From CAZAPO01 sp044841755 (GTDB lineage: Bacteria > Bacteroidota > Bacteroidia > Flavobacteriales > Flavobacteriaceae), in NCBI GenBank assembly GCA_044841755.1, contig JAXOFM010000002.1:62001-126000 (forward strand): a stretch of DNA of 64,000 bases. Direction: 5' to 3'. This document shows positions 19,099 through 27,222 of the stretch, in pieces (positions within the stretch are counted from its first letter, which is position 1; the number at the start of each line of letters is the position of its first letter). Made by a program: the position numbers and the translations under genes. The notes beneath the pieces were generated by a model. That model did no database searches. It saw only the letters and a program-made list of their open reading frames with translations, and was not told the origin of the DNA.

Positions 19099-19190
19099 TT
19101 ATTCTTTGATAAATTTAAGAGAGGAATTTTGTTTTCAAATTTCAAGAAGTACAAGCCATTTGATAAGTTTTTAATATTAGCCATGAAGCC
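19099..19190 (-). pseudogene. Remnant of a T9SS sorting-domain C-terminus (copy A)
   Basis: On the minus strand, one frame reads ANIKNLSNGLYFLKFENK and, after a one-base frame change, LKFIKE followed by TAA at 19099-19101. This is the typical end of a T9SS type A sorting domain. There is no intact gene body upstream, so it is a decayed 3' end. Confidence 0.6.
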
Positions 19191-19287
19191 CACTCATTGT
19201 CTCGCTCTTCATGTTTCATTTGTGTGATCTTTTTCATTCCATAATAATAAATCACACCATCATATCTTCTATTATAAGGCGCATTGT

Positions 19288-19341
19288 TCATTTTTTTCCT
19301 TTATCTATTTCATCCATAATAACTTACACCCCTTTTGGGTG
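19288..19341 (-). pseudogene. Remnant of a T9SS C-terminus (copy B), similar to 20695-20748
   Basis: The minus strand reads HPKGV, stop, VIMDEIDKGKK, matching the intact neighbour's HPKALYVIVVETDKGKK. At DNA level most positions agree with the intact 3' end at 20695-20748. An internal stop and loss of flanking sequence mark it as a relic of a duplicated surface-protein gene. Confidence 0.6.
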
Positions 19342-19375
19342 ATTAAGTTTTGTGCGCGTATACCTGCGTTCAGCG

Positions 19376-20665
19376 TTAGTCTTTTATGCACCTACAGGGA
19401 TAGCCTACTGTCACCCAAGAATTATTAATTTGGGGAGAAATATTATCTGCTATTCTAAGATTATAAGCCTGACGACCTTGTAAAGATGGATGTGGTGTAC
19501 TTGACCAATATCTTCCTTCGCTACCGACGGGGGTACCGTTAAACGACCCAGTTATCCATCGATACCCGGCGTAAGGTAATTTTAATACTGAATCCATACC
19601 CGAATTGGAAGTCCAGGTATTGATCTCTTCAACCCATTCTTCACGTGTTGGTATTCTATAACCCTCTGGACAAGGATTGTTTACACCATTAACCCCTTGC
19701 CATAAATTAGGATCTATTGGGTCAAGCCAATGCTGTAACCCAGAATTAATAAAGTTGCCATGACCAGGATCAGGGGTAGTACTTTGGCCTGTCTGAACTG
19801 GTGATGTACTACATTGGTGTCCATCTTTTCCACGCCCAAACTGGTAATAATCACCATAACTAGAAGCATCAGATCCCGAGGTAGCTACTTGACTGGCTCC
19901 TAAGTTTCTATCCATCCAAGTTTTTCCAGTAATTGGGTTCGTTACATCGTTCCAGACAAAGAGAGCACCATCGCAAGTCGGAAGAACATAGGAGGTGCTT
20001 GGAATAGATTGGTCAATAACATACCAATTTGCACCGTCACTTGCTATTCTTACAACAGCTTGATAAGCATCTAATGCGTAGCCGATATTACCATCAATGG
20101 TTTGAGTACCGTGGCCATCAATGAAAATAGTACTTCCATCGCTATTGATATTTTTTATATAATATGTTCTTCCGGTATTTGCTGCCGCTGGCGGTAGCGT
20201 TACGATATACTGTCCTCCAGTACACAGTACCACATTGTGGGTGTTATCTAAGGTGGTTGCAGCGGTGATTGTGGTAACTTGGTATCCTAAGCTTCCTTGA
20301 ATATCTAATGTACTGGCTGGGGCAGCAGTTCCAACACCTATATTGCCACTGTTGGCATTGTACATGTTGTCACCATCTACAGTCCAATTAACCTCTATAG
20401 TGCTCCAGGTATTGCCATTAAAGTAATAAAATCCTGGGGTATTATCGGTTTGATAAACCATTAAACCTTCTGCGGGATTGGAAATGTTATTTCGTTCTAC
20501 GGTTGTCATCCTCGGGATGAGCAACCCTTTTACTACAGATTGAATATCTAGCATGGAACTTGGGTCTGGCTCAGTAGTTCCTATACCTACCTGTGCCATG
20601 GTATGTGAATTATATCCTAGAACAATTAAAAATATAATTAAAAATAATTTCTTATTATTTAACAT
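19376..20665 (-). CDS. Fibrobacter succinogenes major paralogous domain surface protein
   Basis: A 429-residue secreted protein. The signal peptide ends near MAQVGIGT. The N-terminal part (about 25-110) is the VGIGTTEP / MLDIQS / GLLIPRMT module common in flavobacterial tail-fibre-like surface proteins; a second short module, NIGVGTAAPASTLDIQG, follows. The C-terminal half (about 230-429) is the paralogous domain with KTWMDRNLGASQVA, CPEGYRIPTREEW, GRYWSST and the end VGYPCRCIKD. It has no T9SS domain of its own. It lies 11 bp after the T9SS protein gene, so they form one operon. Confidence 0.8.
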   Translation of the reverse strand: MLNNKKLFLIIFLIVLGYNSHTMAQVGIGTTEPDPSSMLDIQSVVKGLLIPRMTTVERNNISNPAEGLMVYQTDNTPGFYYFNGNTWSTIEVNWTVDGDNMYNANSGNIGVGTAAPASTLDIQGSLGYQVTTITAATTLDNTHNVVLCTGGQYIVTLPPAAANTGRTYYIKNINSDGSTIFIDGHGTQTIDGNIGYALDAYQAVVRIASDGANWYVIDQSIPSTSYVLPTCDGALFVWNDVTNPITGKTWMDRNLGASQVATSGSDASSYGDYYQFGRGKDGHQCSTSPVQTGQSTTPDPGHGNFINSGLQHWLDPIDPNLWQGVNGVNNPCPEGYRIPTREEWVEEINTWTSNSGMDSVLKLPYAGYRWITGSFNGTPVGSEGRYWSSTPHPSLQGRQAYNLRIADNISPQINNSWVTVGYPCRCIKD

Positions 20666-20676
20666 GATTTAATATT

Positions 20677-22614
20677 TTAGTTAATAATCTTATATGATTT
20701 TTTTCCTTTATCTGTTTCAACCACAATAACATACAACGCTTTTGGGTGCTGAAATGGAATTAAATTATTTACACCTCTTAGATTCTTTTTACGAAGTAAC
20801 TCTTGTCCTAAGGTATTGTAAACAGTCAAGGTATTTATTTCTAATCCCCATCTATTGTTTACGATAATATGATTGTTATTATCATAAAATACTTTTAAGT
20901 CTTGTAAGCTTGCATCATTAACTCCTAATGAGTTTTGAAACACAATTTTAAATCGATCTAGGTATTCTCCTGGTTCTAAATTTAATTCCTTTTCACCTTG
21001 GCTAATGTTATAAGTTTGTTCTAAAACGTTGTCGTACAAATAAACATCGTCTGTAAAGTTTTCAACTTCATCTACCATAATTGTATGCGTTCCTTCTTCA
21101 GAGATTAATACACCTATCGGAAAAATATTTGTTATATCATAGGTTCCTACACCTTGAATAACATATTGTTTGGAAAAATCATCATCTATAATAAAATACA
21201 TATCATCAGCTCTTAATCCATTCATGAAAGCATCATAACCGTTGTTAAAATTTAAATTGGCTGGTGAATTTGGAATAAAGCCCAGTAATAGTTGCCTGTG
21301 AAATCCTTCAGGATTTTCATAGCCCAACCTGATAAGGCTTTTTTGCTCAGCATCTTTATTATACGTTTGACGGTAAAATTGCGAATCTCCTGCTGTTTCT
21401 GTTACAAAAGCTCTTTGTGAATTATTAAATACAATAGGGTCATTAGAAACAGCCTCAACAAAGAAACCTTGACCAACTGCAATGTATTGACCAGGAGTTG
21501 CATTTGTTGAATTACCTCCACCGCTTATCTCTACAGGAATAGAGGCTGTAGTGCCTCCAGTTAAATTTCTGGTAGCATAAGACCCTAAATAGTTTGATAA
21601 GTAATGAGAATTTGATCCTCCGTCAACCCATATATAGATAGCATCTATCGCGTTATTATCTGCAATAAATTGATCAGCATCTAATGCCGATGGATAGGGA
21701 TTACCCAATAAATAGTTATTACCTAATAAAATACTACTAAACTCATAATTACCATTATTAGGCTTTCCTTTAAATACATAGTTTTGATTAGGACTATCAG
21801 CTCCGGTCCCTTTCATAGTATAGCCTTGGCCAGGGCTTAACAGAGAACTTGGGTTAATATATATCCATTCAGAATAGGCTCCACTCTTATTGAAATAGGT
21901 ATATAGCCATCTATCACTTATGGCTAAAGGTGAAGTTACATTTCCATCACTATCAACAACTGATGGAGTCCCACTGTATGGTGTACCTGAATTAAATTGA
22001 ATTAATTGTGGTGTAAAACTATTGATACTTGCATCTGTACCATCAAAAACTACACTATTTAAGGCGTATGTTCCGCTATTATTTACTGGCGATGAAAAAT
22101 AGTTGTAACCATACATATTAGCACCAGCTTGTCTATCGCGCAGCAGTGAACCTGAACCACCAGCACTTAATGTAGAAGATGAACCTTGAACAAGTTGCGA
22201 TTCACCTACCAATCTTAAATCTCCATTAGTTAAAGTTAAATTTCCTTGTACAATTAACCCATAATTATTATCAACAGAGACACCTGTAGAACTTGAATTA
22301 TTAATTACTAAATTATTAATGTTTATAGTATGTAATGGAGAGGTTTCATCAAAATATATTCTTTGACTACTTACACCAATTAAGCTTGTGGTACCAATAG
22401 TTGCAGTGGTGGTGCCTTTATTTTGGTAATCTGCACCTAAAACTAAATCGCCTTTATTGGTTAAGCTCCCAGTAAGATCATTTTCAAATGTTAGTAATGT
22501 ATAAAAAGATGTGCCAGATTCTATTTTTAATACACCTTTATTTATAACGCTGCCTTGCGAATAGCCTAAGTTAATGACTAAATACAAAACTATAAGTAAG
22601 CTAATTTTTTTCAT
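20677..22614 (-). CDS. T9SS-sorted secreted surface protein
   Basis: A 645-residue protein with a signal peptide (cleavage near LGYSQG). The N-terminal repeats (NKGVLKIESG, NKGDLVLGADYQNKG, TLTNGDLRL) resemble beta-helix or adhesin-like stretches. The C-terminus (about 560-645) is a T9SS type A sorting domain: LKVFYDNNNHIIVNNRWG, VYNTLGQELL and VETDKGKKSYKIIN. It is therefore probably exported and attached to the cell surface. A copy of the TTCACGCCTA element lies 163 bp upstream. Confidence 0.8.
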   Translation of the reverse strand: MKKISLLIVLYLVINLGYSQGSVINKGVLKIESGTSFYTLLTFENDLTGSLTNKGDLVLGADYQNKGTTTATIGTTSLIGVSSQRIYFDETSPLHTININNLVINNSSSTGVSVDNNYGLIVQGNLTLTNGDLRLVGESQLVQGSSSTLSAGGSGSLLRDRQAGANMYGYNYFSSPVNNSGTYALNSVVFDGTDASINSFTPQLIQFNSGTPYSGTPSVVDSDGNVTSPLAISDRWLYTYFNKSGAYSEWIYINPSSLLSPGQGYTMKGTGADSPNQNYVFKGKPNNGNYEFSSILLGNNYLLGNPYPSALDADQFIADNNAIDAIYIWVDGGSNSHYLSNYLGSYATRNLTGGTTASIPVEISGGGNSTNATPGQYIAVGQGFFVEAVSNDPIVFNNSQRAFVTETAGDSQFYRQTYNKDAEQKSLIRLGYENPEGFHRQLLLGFIPNSPANLNFNNGYDAFMNGLRADDMYFIIDDDFSKQYVIQGVGTYDITNIFPIGVLISEEGTHTIMVDEVENFTDDVYLYDNVLEQTYNISQGEKELNLEPGEYLDRFKIVFQNSLGVNDASLQDLKVFYDNNNHIIVNNRWGLEINTLTVYNTLGQELLRKKNLRGVNNLIPFQHPKALYVIVVETDKGKKSYKIIN

Positions 22615-22776
22615 TAGGGGGCGATTTAAAATTAATTACTTTCTCTAGAATAATTGGGTTTTCCGTATATGCTTATTACTTAATTTATTAATTAAACCTA
22701 ATAGCCTGCCAAAAAAATATTGGTGAGATTCTAAAAGATTTTAGGAGCAAACATCAAGAAATTATTGAAAAGAATC

Positions 22777-22794
22777 TTCACGCCTAAGGATGAA
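22777..22794. promoter_or_regulatory. TTCACGCCTA element, copy 3
   Basis: TTCACGCCTAAGGATGAA. The left ten bases match copies 1 and 2 exactly, and the right half differs from the perfect palindrome at three positions. It lies 163 bp upstream of the T9SS surface protein gene and just downstream of the broken regulator copy. Confidence 0.55.
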
Positions 22795-22868
22795 AATGTG
22801 ATTTAGTAGATGTATTTGTTATTATGGCCGCTATAACAGCTGTTAGGAAGCTTGAAGGTTTCCAGTAA

Positions 22869-23004
22869 CTATGAATTGTTTTTATACTTTGATTCTTTAA
22901 TATTAAAATATTCATATTTTTTGCGAAGCGAAGAACCAACAAACACCATCAACACTCAATGAAAAATTCCTGTCGATTTTTTTATTGGTAATTACGGGTG
23001 CTTT
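22869..23004 (-). pseudogene. Frameshifted C-terminal remnant of a second TPR-HTH regulator
   Basis: The minus strand reads APVITNKKIDRNFSLSVDGV in one frame and, after a 4-base insertion, VGSSLRKKYEYFNIKESKYK in another, ending at a TAG. The intact regulator at 16956-18566 has DPVITNKDIANKVFLSIDGV followed by GSSLRRMYEYFNIKESKYK. Only the HTH end survives; the TPR part is gone. Confidence 0.75.
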
Positions 23005-23165
23005 AAATTAATTGCATGATGTGTTTATTTTTATAAATAGAAAAAGCATCCAATCTCTTGAATACTTTGGTAGTGACCTTAAAGGTTTATCTTCTTTTAG
23101 CAGGATTATTATATGATCCACTTAGCAACCTCTGGCTTTCAAGATCGATAATTCACCAAATCAAA

Positions 23166-23194
23166 AAAGCAAGCTTTATGATTTAGCTTGCTTT
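23166..23194 (-). terminator. Hairpin terminator, distal to tRNA-Arg
   Basis: A 10-bp stem AAAGCAAGCT / AGCTTGCTTT with a 9-base loop; read on the minus strand it is followed by a T-run. It is the second hairpin downstream of the tRNA and lies beyond the duplicated tRNA 3' end. Confidence 0.65.
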
Positions 23195-23197
23195 TCA

Positions 23198-23222
23198 ATT
23201 TATTCGTGACCTCGGCAGGATT
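23198..23222. repeat. Duplicate of the tRNA-Arg 3' end
   Basis: 25 bases matching 23310-23334 at 24 positions, including the exact 17-mer GTGACCTCGGCAGGATT that covers the tRNA acceptor and part of the T arm. A weaker third trace (AGCAGGATTATTATATGATC) occurs near 23099. It could be a decayed tandem tRNA copy or an old attachment site. Confidence 0.6.
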
Positions 23223-23266
23223 ATATCATGATCGCTGCAAAGCTCCGCTTTGAAAATAGCCTAAAC

Positions 23267-23298
23267 AAAAAAACGCTCAAGCTGGCTTGGCGTTTTTT
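23267..23298 (-). terminator. Terminator of the tRNA-Arg gene
   Basis: Stem AAAAAACGC and CAAG paired with CTTG and GCGTTTTTT, with a one-base bulge. It lies 21 bp beyond the tRNA 3' end on the minus strand, with T-rich flanks on both strands. Confidence 0.75.
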
Positions 23299-23318
23299 CT
23301 TATTGGACTATTTATTTG

Positions 23319-23392
23319 TGACCTCGGCAGGATTCAAACCTGCAACCTCTTGAGCCGTAATCAAGTGCACTATTCAGTTATGCTACGAGGCC
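23319..23392 (-). tRNA. tRNA-Arg (anticodon ACG)
   Basis: A 74-nt cloverleaf on the minus strand. The acceptor pairs GGCCTCG with CGAGGTC (discriminator A), the D stem pairs GCAT with GTGC, the anticodon arm is CTTGA-TTACGGC-TCAAG giving anticodon ACG, and the T arm is GCAGG-TTTGAAT-CCTGC. CCA is not encoded. It decodes CGU/CGC (A34 to inosine). Confidence 0.93.
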
Positions 23393-23467
23393 AAAATTTG
23401 TGGGTGCAAATATATTTTATTTCATGGCAATCACAAAATTAATCATAAAATTAATTACATTTCAATC

Positions 23468-23983
23468 ATGAATAAAATTGAGCGTTTTATAAGAGATATT
23501 CCCGACTTTCCTAAAGAAGGGATTTTGTTTAAAGATATTGCTCCTTTATTGCAAGATCCTGAAGGAGTGAATCTCTGTTTAAAAGAGTTATTGGGATTGC
23601 TAAAAGGGCAAAAAATTGATAAAGTGATTGGTATAGAATCGCGTGGGTTCTTTTTTGCTACGCTATTAGCACAAGAACTTAATGCTGGATTTGTTCCTGT
23701 TAGAAAACCCGGAAAACTACCTTTTACGACCTTATCTCAACCGTACGCTCTTGAATATGGAGAGGATGCTGTAGAAATACACGTTGATGCTATAAAAAAA
23801 GGCGAACGTGTATTAATTCATGATGATGTCTTAGCAACAGGAGGAACAGCCGAAGCTGTGTGCAAATTGGTAGAACAGCTAGGTGGTGAGATTGTGCAAT
23901 GCAACTTTATTATGGAACTTGGTTCTTTAAATGGTAGAGAGAAACTAACAGGTTATGATGTACAAACAGTTTTAAACTATTAG
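23468..23983 (+). CDS. apt: Adenine phosphoribosyltransferase
   Basis: Purine salvage: adenine plus PRPP to AMP. The 171-residue protein has the start DIPDFPKEGILFKDI, ESRGFFF, VRKPGKLP and the PRPP loop VLIHDDVLATGGTAEA, all typical. Its stop overlaps the end of a convergent 50-residue gene by 4 bp. It is divergent from the tRNA-Arg gene. Confidence 0.97.
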   Translation: MNKIERFIRDIPDFPKEGILFKDIAPLLQDPEGVNLCLKELLGLLKGQKIDKVIGIESRGFFFATLLAQELNAGFVPVRKPGKLPFTTLSQPYALEYGEDAVEIHVDAIKKGERVLIHDDVLATGGTAEAVCKLVEQLGGEIVQCNFIMELGSLNGREKLTGYDVQTVLNY

Positions 23984-24132
23984 TCTAGAGCTCTTAAAGT
24001 AATATAAGCTCTCCATCCAATAACAGCTAGTTGCAGTTTTGATGCTTTTGAAATATCTAATTGTTTTTTGGTGAAACTTGGCAGAACTGCTTTATTGAAT
24101 TTTGCTAAAAACTTGAAAACTTGCTTTTTCAT
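23980..24132 (-). CDS. Small conserved-looking protein (50 residues)
   Basis: An open frame from ATG at 24130-24132 to TAA at 23980-23982. It encodes a basic, amphipathic peptide starting MKKQVFKFLAKFNKAVLPSF and ending GWRAYITLRALD. A perfect Bacteroidota -7 box, TACTTTTG, lies 18 bp upstream on the minus strand (24151-24158), supporting real expression. I have the impression of similar small proteins beside apt in other flavobacteria, but cannot verify it. The function is unknown. Confidence 0.7.
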   Translation of the reverse strand: MKKQVFKFLAKFNKAVLPSFTKKQLDISKASKLQLAVIGWRAYITLRALD

Positions 24133-24583
24133 GTTGTCTTTGGTCTGCTACAAAAGTAGTAAAACTTATTCTAGAACTAAGTCTTACATATTTTGAGCTC
24201 CTCTAGTGTATAACTAAGATGACGATCGCGATTATAAATTTAGCAAGTGTAATCATGGTTTTGTTCTTTTTTAGATTGATAAATTATTGTAATTCCGAAA
24301 TTGTTTGACGAATATAGAAGAATGGGTTTCTCACTACCAAACAAAAACAGCCAAAATGATGAGATTAACTTTATAGTGTTAACTAAAAATCACATAAAAG
24401 TTATAATTTTAAAATTTTTATCTTCAACAAAGTTTTTAATTATAATCATTTAGTCAATAAAAGGTTTTAGAATGTAATATTTCAAGGCTATTTTTTGTCA
24501 ATTTTGAACGAAAACAACAAAAATCAAGAGAATTATACCTCATTTTTCAAGTTTTCATCTTTTTGAAGTTCCAAAAATGAAAA
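24133..24583. other. AT-rich intergenic region
   Basis: It holds the -7 box of the 50-residue gene at its left edge. Otherwise I see no convincing gene, repeat or structured RNA up to the terminator at 24584. Confidence 0.5.
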
Positions 24584-24606
24584 AGGTGCTCAATAGTTGA
24601 ACACCT
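24584..24606 (-). terminator. Terminator of the BlaI/BlaR1-like operon
   Basis: AGGTG-C-TCAA, loop TAG, TTGA-A-CACCT: a nine-pair stem with one mismatch. Read on the minus strand it is followed by TTTTTC. Confidence 0.75.
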
Positions 24607-24636
24607 CTTTACAATCATCAAACTAGAATGAAAAAG

Positions 24637-26835
24637 TTAATCTTTCTTCTTTTTGGTTATAATTTCAACTACACCATTTTTACCCTTATCACCGTATTTT
24701 TTTTCAGCAGATGCTCCTTTAAGTACACTAACAGATTCTATTGTGTCAGGATCAAGATCTTCTACCTTTTTGTTTTTTGCTTCTTTACCGTCTATAATTA
24801 ATAGTGGGTCTTTTTCTCCATCGCTATCTGAAATAAAGATTGAGCTTTTAGATTTTCCATTACCAATAACACGAATTTTATCATTCCCTTTTTTAGTTGA
24901 AATAACAAGAACTCCATTCTCGCCTTTTTTTCCGTATTTTGATGTAGCAGATTCGCCTTTAAGCACACTTACTGACGCTATGGTATCTGGGTCGATATCT
25001 TCCATCTTTTTATTTTTCATTTCCTTACCGTCAACGACAATCAAAGGATCTTTTTCTCCGTCAACACCGGATATAAAAATTGAACTTTTAGATTTTCCGT
25101 TGCCAATTACATGAACTTTATCACTGTCTTCTTTATTTATCCAAACACTGGCTTTACCTTTTCCTTTGCCTACACTAACTACTTTAGACTTAGCAATGTT
25201 TCCGTCTTTATCTTTCCAAATAATCTCTTCTTCGTCGCCATCTCCCTTAAGTTCCATTAATTCTCCTTCACCTGTAGAAATTATTACAGAACTACCTTCG
25301 CCTTTTCCCGTCCAAACAGCGGTATTTCCTTTTAGTTTGAACTTACCACCGTCGTGCTCTAAGGTGTCTGCCTGAAGGATTTCAAATTTGGCTCCATCAC
25401 CTGAGATTACAAAAGCATTACCATTTTTGCTTTTCAGGTCAATAACTTTTCCACCTTTAGTTTTGTAGCTGTATTTAGTGTGTTTACCATCATGCGCTTC
25501 ACCATGCACAATTACCTCATGTTTACCTTCATGGTCGTTATCACTGCTACGATAAATGAAAACATTATCACCTTTTTTAGACTTATCAACTTTTATATTA
25601 TGCCCTGTAACAACATTATTGCCTTTTACAATATAACTTGTAGTCGCGTCATCCGATAAGTGAATAGAGTGACCTTCGAATGTTCCTACAGAAATCTTAT
25701 TGTTCTCTTCATCGATGGTAATCTTAATTGGTTTTATAGCTTCGTCATCATTAGTGTTGAAGTTTACTTTGCTATTCTCCGTTTTTCCAGAAATAGCAAT
25801 ACTAGTTATTTCTCCAGCATCATTGCGTTTAATACTTTTAAATTTAAGGTGAACACCTTTTTTATCATAAGTGGTACTAATTTCCTTGAGCTTGTCATTA
25901 GTAGTGTTCTTATCAATAACTATAAATTCAACATCACCTGGAGTGGTGCTTAGTGTTAGCTCTTCTGAACTTTCTAAGGTATTGTAAGTTACAATTTCTT
26001 TGGTGTTGAAGCTTATTAAGAACAATGCTATTAATGGTAGCACCGTAAATAGTTTCCATTGGTTTATTTTGTTCGATTTCTGTTTGTGTAACATAACTAT
26101 TCGTTTTTTGATTAATGAATTATAAAAGTTATTTGTTAATGCCATTTGATATTCTGGTACGCTTGTTTTTAATAATAGTTGCTGGTAGCTTTTTGAACAT
26201 TCAATTATTTCTTGAGTCATACTATCTGCTATAAACTCGAGATTCTGTTGTAGTTCTTTTTTATAAAGCCATATAAATGGATTGAACCAAAAAATGACTG
26301 ATGCTATTTGCATTAAAATGATGTCTATTGAATGGAACTGTGTAGCGTGAATTTTTTCGTGTTCTATAATTTGCTTGAGTTCTTCATTATCAAACTGTGT
26401 TGGGTTGTAAACAATCCAATTAAAGAATGAAAATGGAGAAACATCTTTACTTGTAGCAATAAAATTAAAAGGATGCCTTTTTTCCTTTTTTGTACAGATC
26501 ATTAATTTGATTAATGATCCAAATTCAAGGAAAAATTTTACAGATAGAATAATGACTCCAATTACATAAATATATGGAAGGGTATCTAATAAGTTAAAAG
26601 TGTTAGTATTAGAAATTGGAATTGCATTTCCTTCATAAAAATATCCGTTTAATACAGGTGATGCATCTTTAGTAACATAAATTGGAATAACAACAAGCGG
26701 AATTAAAAGTGCTGTCATAATTCCAGATAATAAAAACAATCTATTAGATTGAAAGAATGTTTCTTTTTGTAAAAGTAATTTGTAGCACGTATAGAAGATA
26801 GCTACAATTAAGCTGGCTTTTAATAGGTACTCCAT
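24637..26835 (-). CDS. BlaR1-like M56 metallopeptidase with two plug-like C-terminal repeats
   Basis: A 732-residue membrane protein. The N-terminal third has several membrane helices and the M56 zinc site HEKIH (159-163) with downstream NLEFIAD. The large periplasmic part is Lys/Asp/Gly-rich. At the end are two near-identical modules of about 78 residues, each with IGNGKSKSSIFIS, DGEKDPL, VDGKE or IDGKE, DPDTI.SVSVLKG and GENGVLVISTKK-like ends. The latter resembles the SusC/TonB plug motif. It lies 2 bp after a BlaI-type repressor gene. By analogy with BlaR1 it senses a signal and leads to cleavage of the repressor; the signal is unknown. Confidence 0.85.
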   Translation of the reverse strand: MEYLLKASLIVAIFYTCYKLLLQKETFFQSNRLFLLSGIMTALLIPLVVIPIYVTKDASPVLNGYFYEGNAIPISNTNTFNLLDTLPYIYVIGVIILSVKFFLEFGSLIKLMICTKKEKRHPFNFIATSKDVSPFSFFNWIVYNPTQFDNEELKQIIEHEKIHATQFHSIDIILMQIASVIFWFNPFIWLYKKELQQNLEFIADSMTQEIIECSKSYQQLLLKTSVPEYQMALTNNFYNSLIKKRIVMLHKQKSNKINQWKLFTVLPLIALFLISFNTKEIVTYNTLESSEELTLSTTPGDVEFIVIDKNTTNDKLKEISTTYDKKGVHLKFKSIKRNDAGEITSIAISGKTENSKVNFNTNDDEAIKPIKITIDEENNKISVGTFEGHSIHLSDDATTSYIVKGNNVVTGHNIKVDKSKKGDNVFIYRSSDNDHEGKHEVIVHGEAHDGKHTKYSYKTKGGKVIDLKSKNGNAFVISGDGAKFEILQADTLEHDGGKFKLKGNTAVWTGKGEGSSVIISTGEGELMELKGDGDEEEIIWKDKDGNIAKSKVVSVGKGKGKASVWINKEDSDKVHVIGNGKSKSSIFISGVDGEKDPLIVVDGKEMKNKKMEDIDPDTIASVSVLKGESATSKYGKKGENGVLVISTKKGNDKIRVIGNGKSKSSIFISDSDGEKDPLLIIDGKEAKNKKVEDLDPDTIESVSVLKGASAEKKYGDKGKNGVVEIITKKKKD

Positions 26836-26837
26836 AA

Positions 26838-27197
26838 TTATTTATTGTTTTCAATTAATTGTATAATCTCTTTAAGGTCATCAATACTTATCTTTTCTTC
26901 TTTAGCAAAAAATGAAACCACGTTTTTATAAGAATTGTTAAAGTAGCTCTCTATAGCAGTATTGAAGAATTTCTTTCTGTATTCTTCTTTTGTAACAATT
27001 GGAAAATATTGATGTGTTTTTCCATATGCTGTATAGCCAACATAACCTTTCTCTTCTAGGTTTCTTATTATGGTAGAAAGTGTATTGTAGTGAGGTTTGT
27101 CTGTTTTAATTTCTGCTAATACATCTTTTACAAAAGCTTTTTCAAGCTTCCATAATATTTGCATGATTTCTTCTTCCTTATTTGTAAGTTTTTGCAT
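26838..27197 (-). CDS. BlaI/MecI/CopY-type transcriptional repressor
   Basis: A winged-helix repressor of about 119 residues (LTNKEEEIMQILWKLEKAFV, THYNTLSTIIRNLEEKG-like recognition region, and YTAYGKTHQYFPIV). I start it at the ATG ending at 27197 (MQKLTNKEEE); an in-frame TTG upstream would add seven residues. It is first in the operon with the M56 protein. Two tandem dyads immediately upstream are good operator candidates. Confidence 0.9.
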   Translation of the reverse strand: MQKLTNKEEEIMQILWKLEKAFVKDVLAEIKTDKPHYNTLSTIIRNLEEKGYVGYTAYGKTHQYFPIVTKEEYRKKFFNTAIESYFNNSYKNVVSFFAKEEKISIDDLKEIIQLIENNK

Positions 27198-27222
27198 GAC
27201 CTTAATTTTACGATTCAAACAT

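Noticed and set aside
24653..25953. Long plus-strand frames antisense to the BlaR1-like gene (24653-25114, 25166-25375 and 25660-25953).
   Set aside because: They are shadows of the low-complexity Lys/Asp/Gly-rich coding region on the other strand; they have no promoter-like start or family motif.
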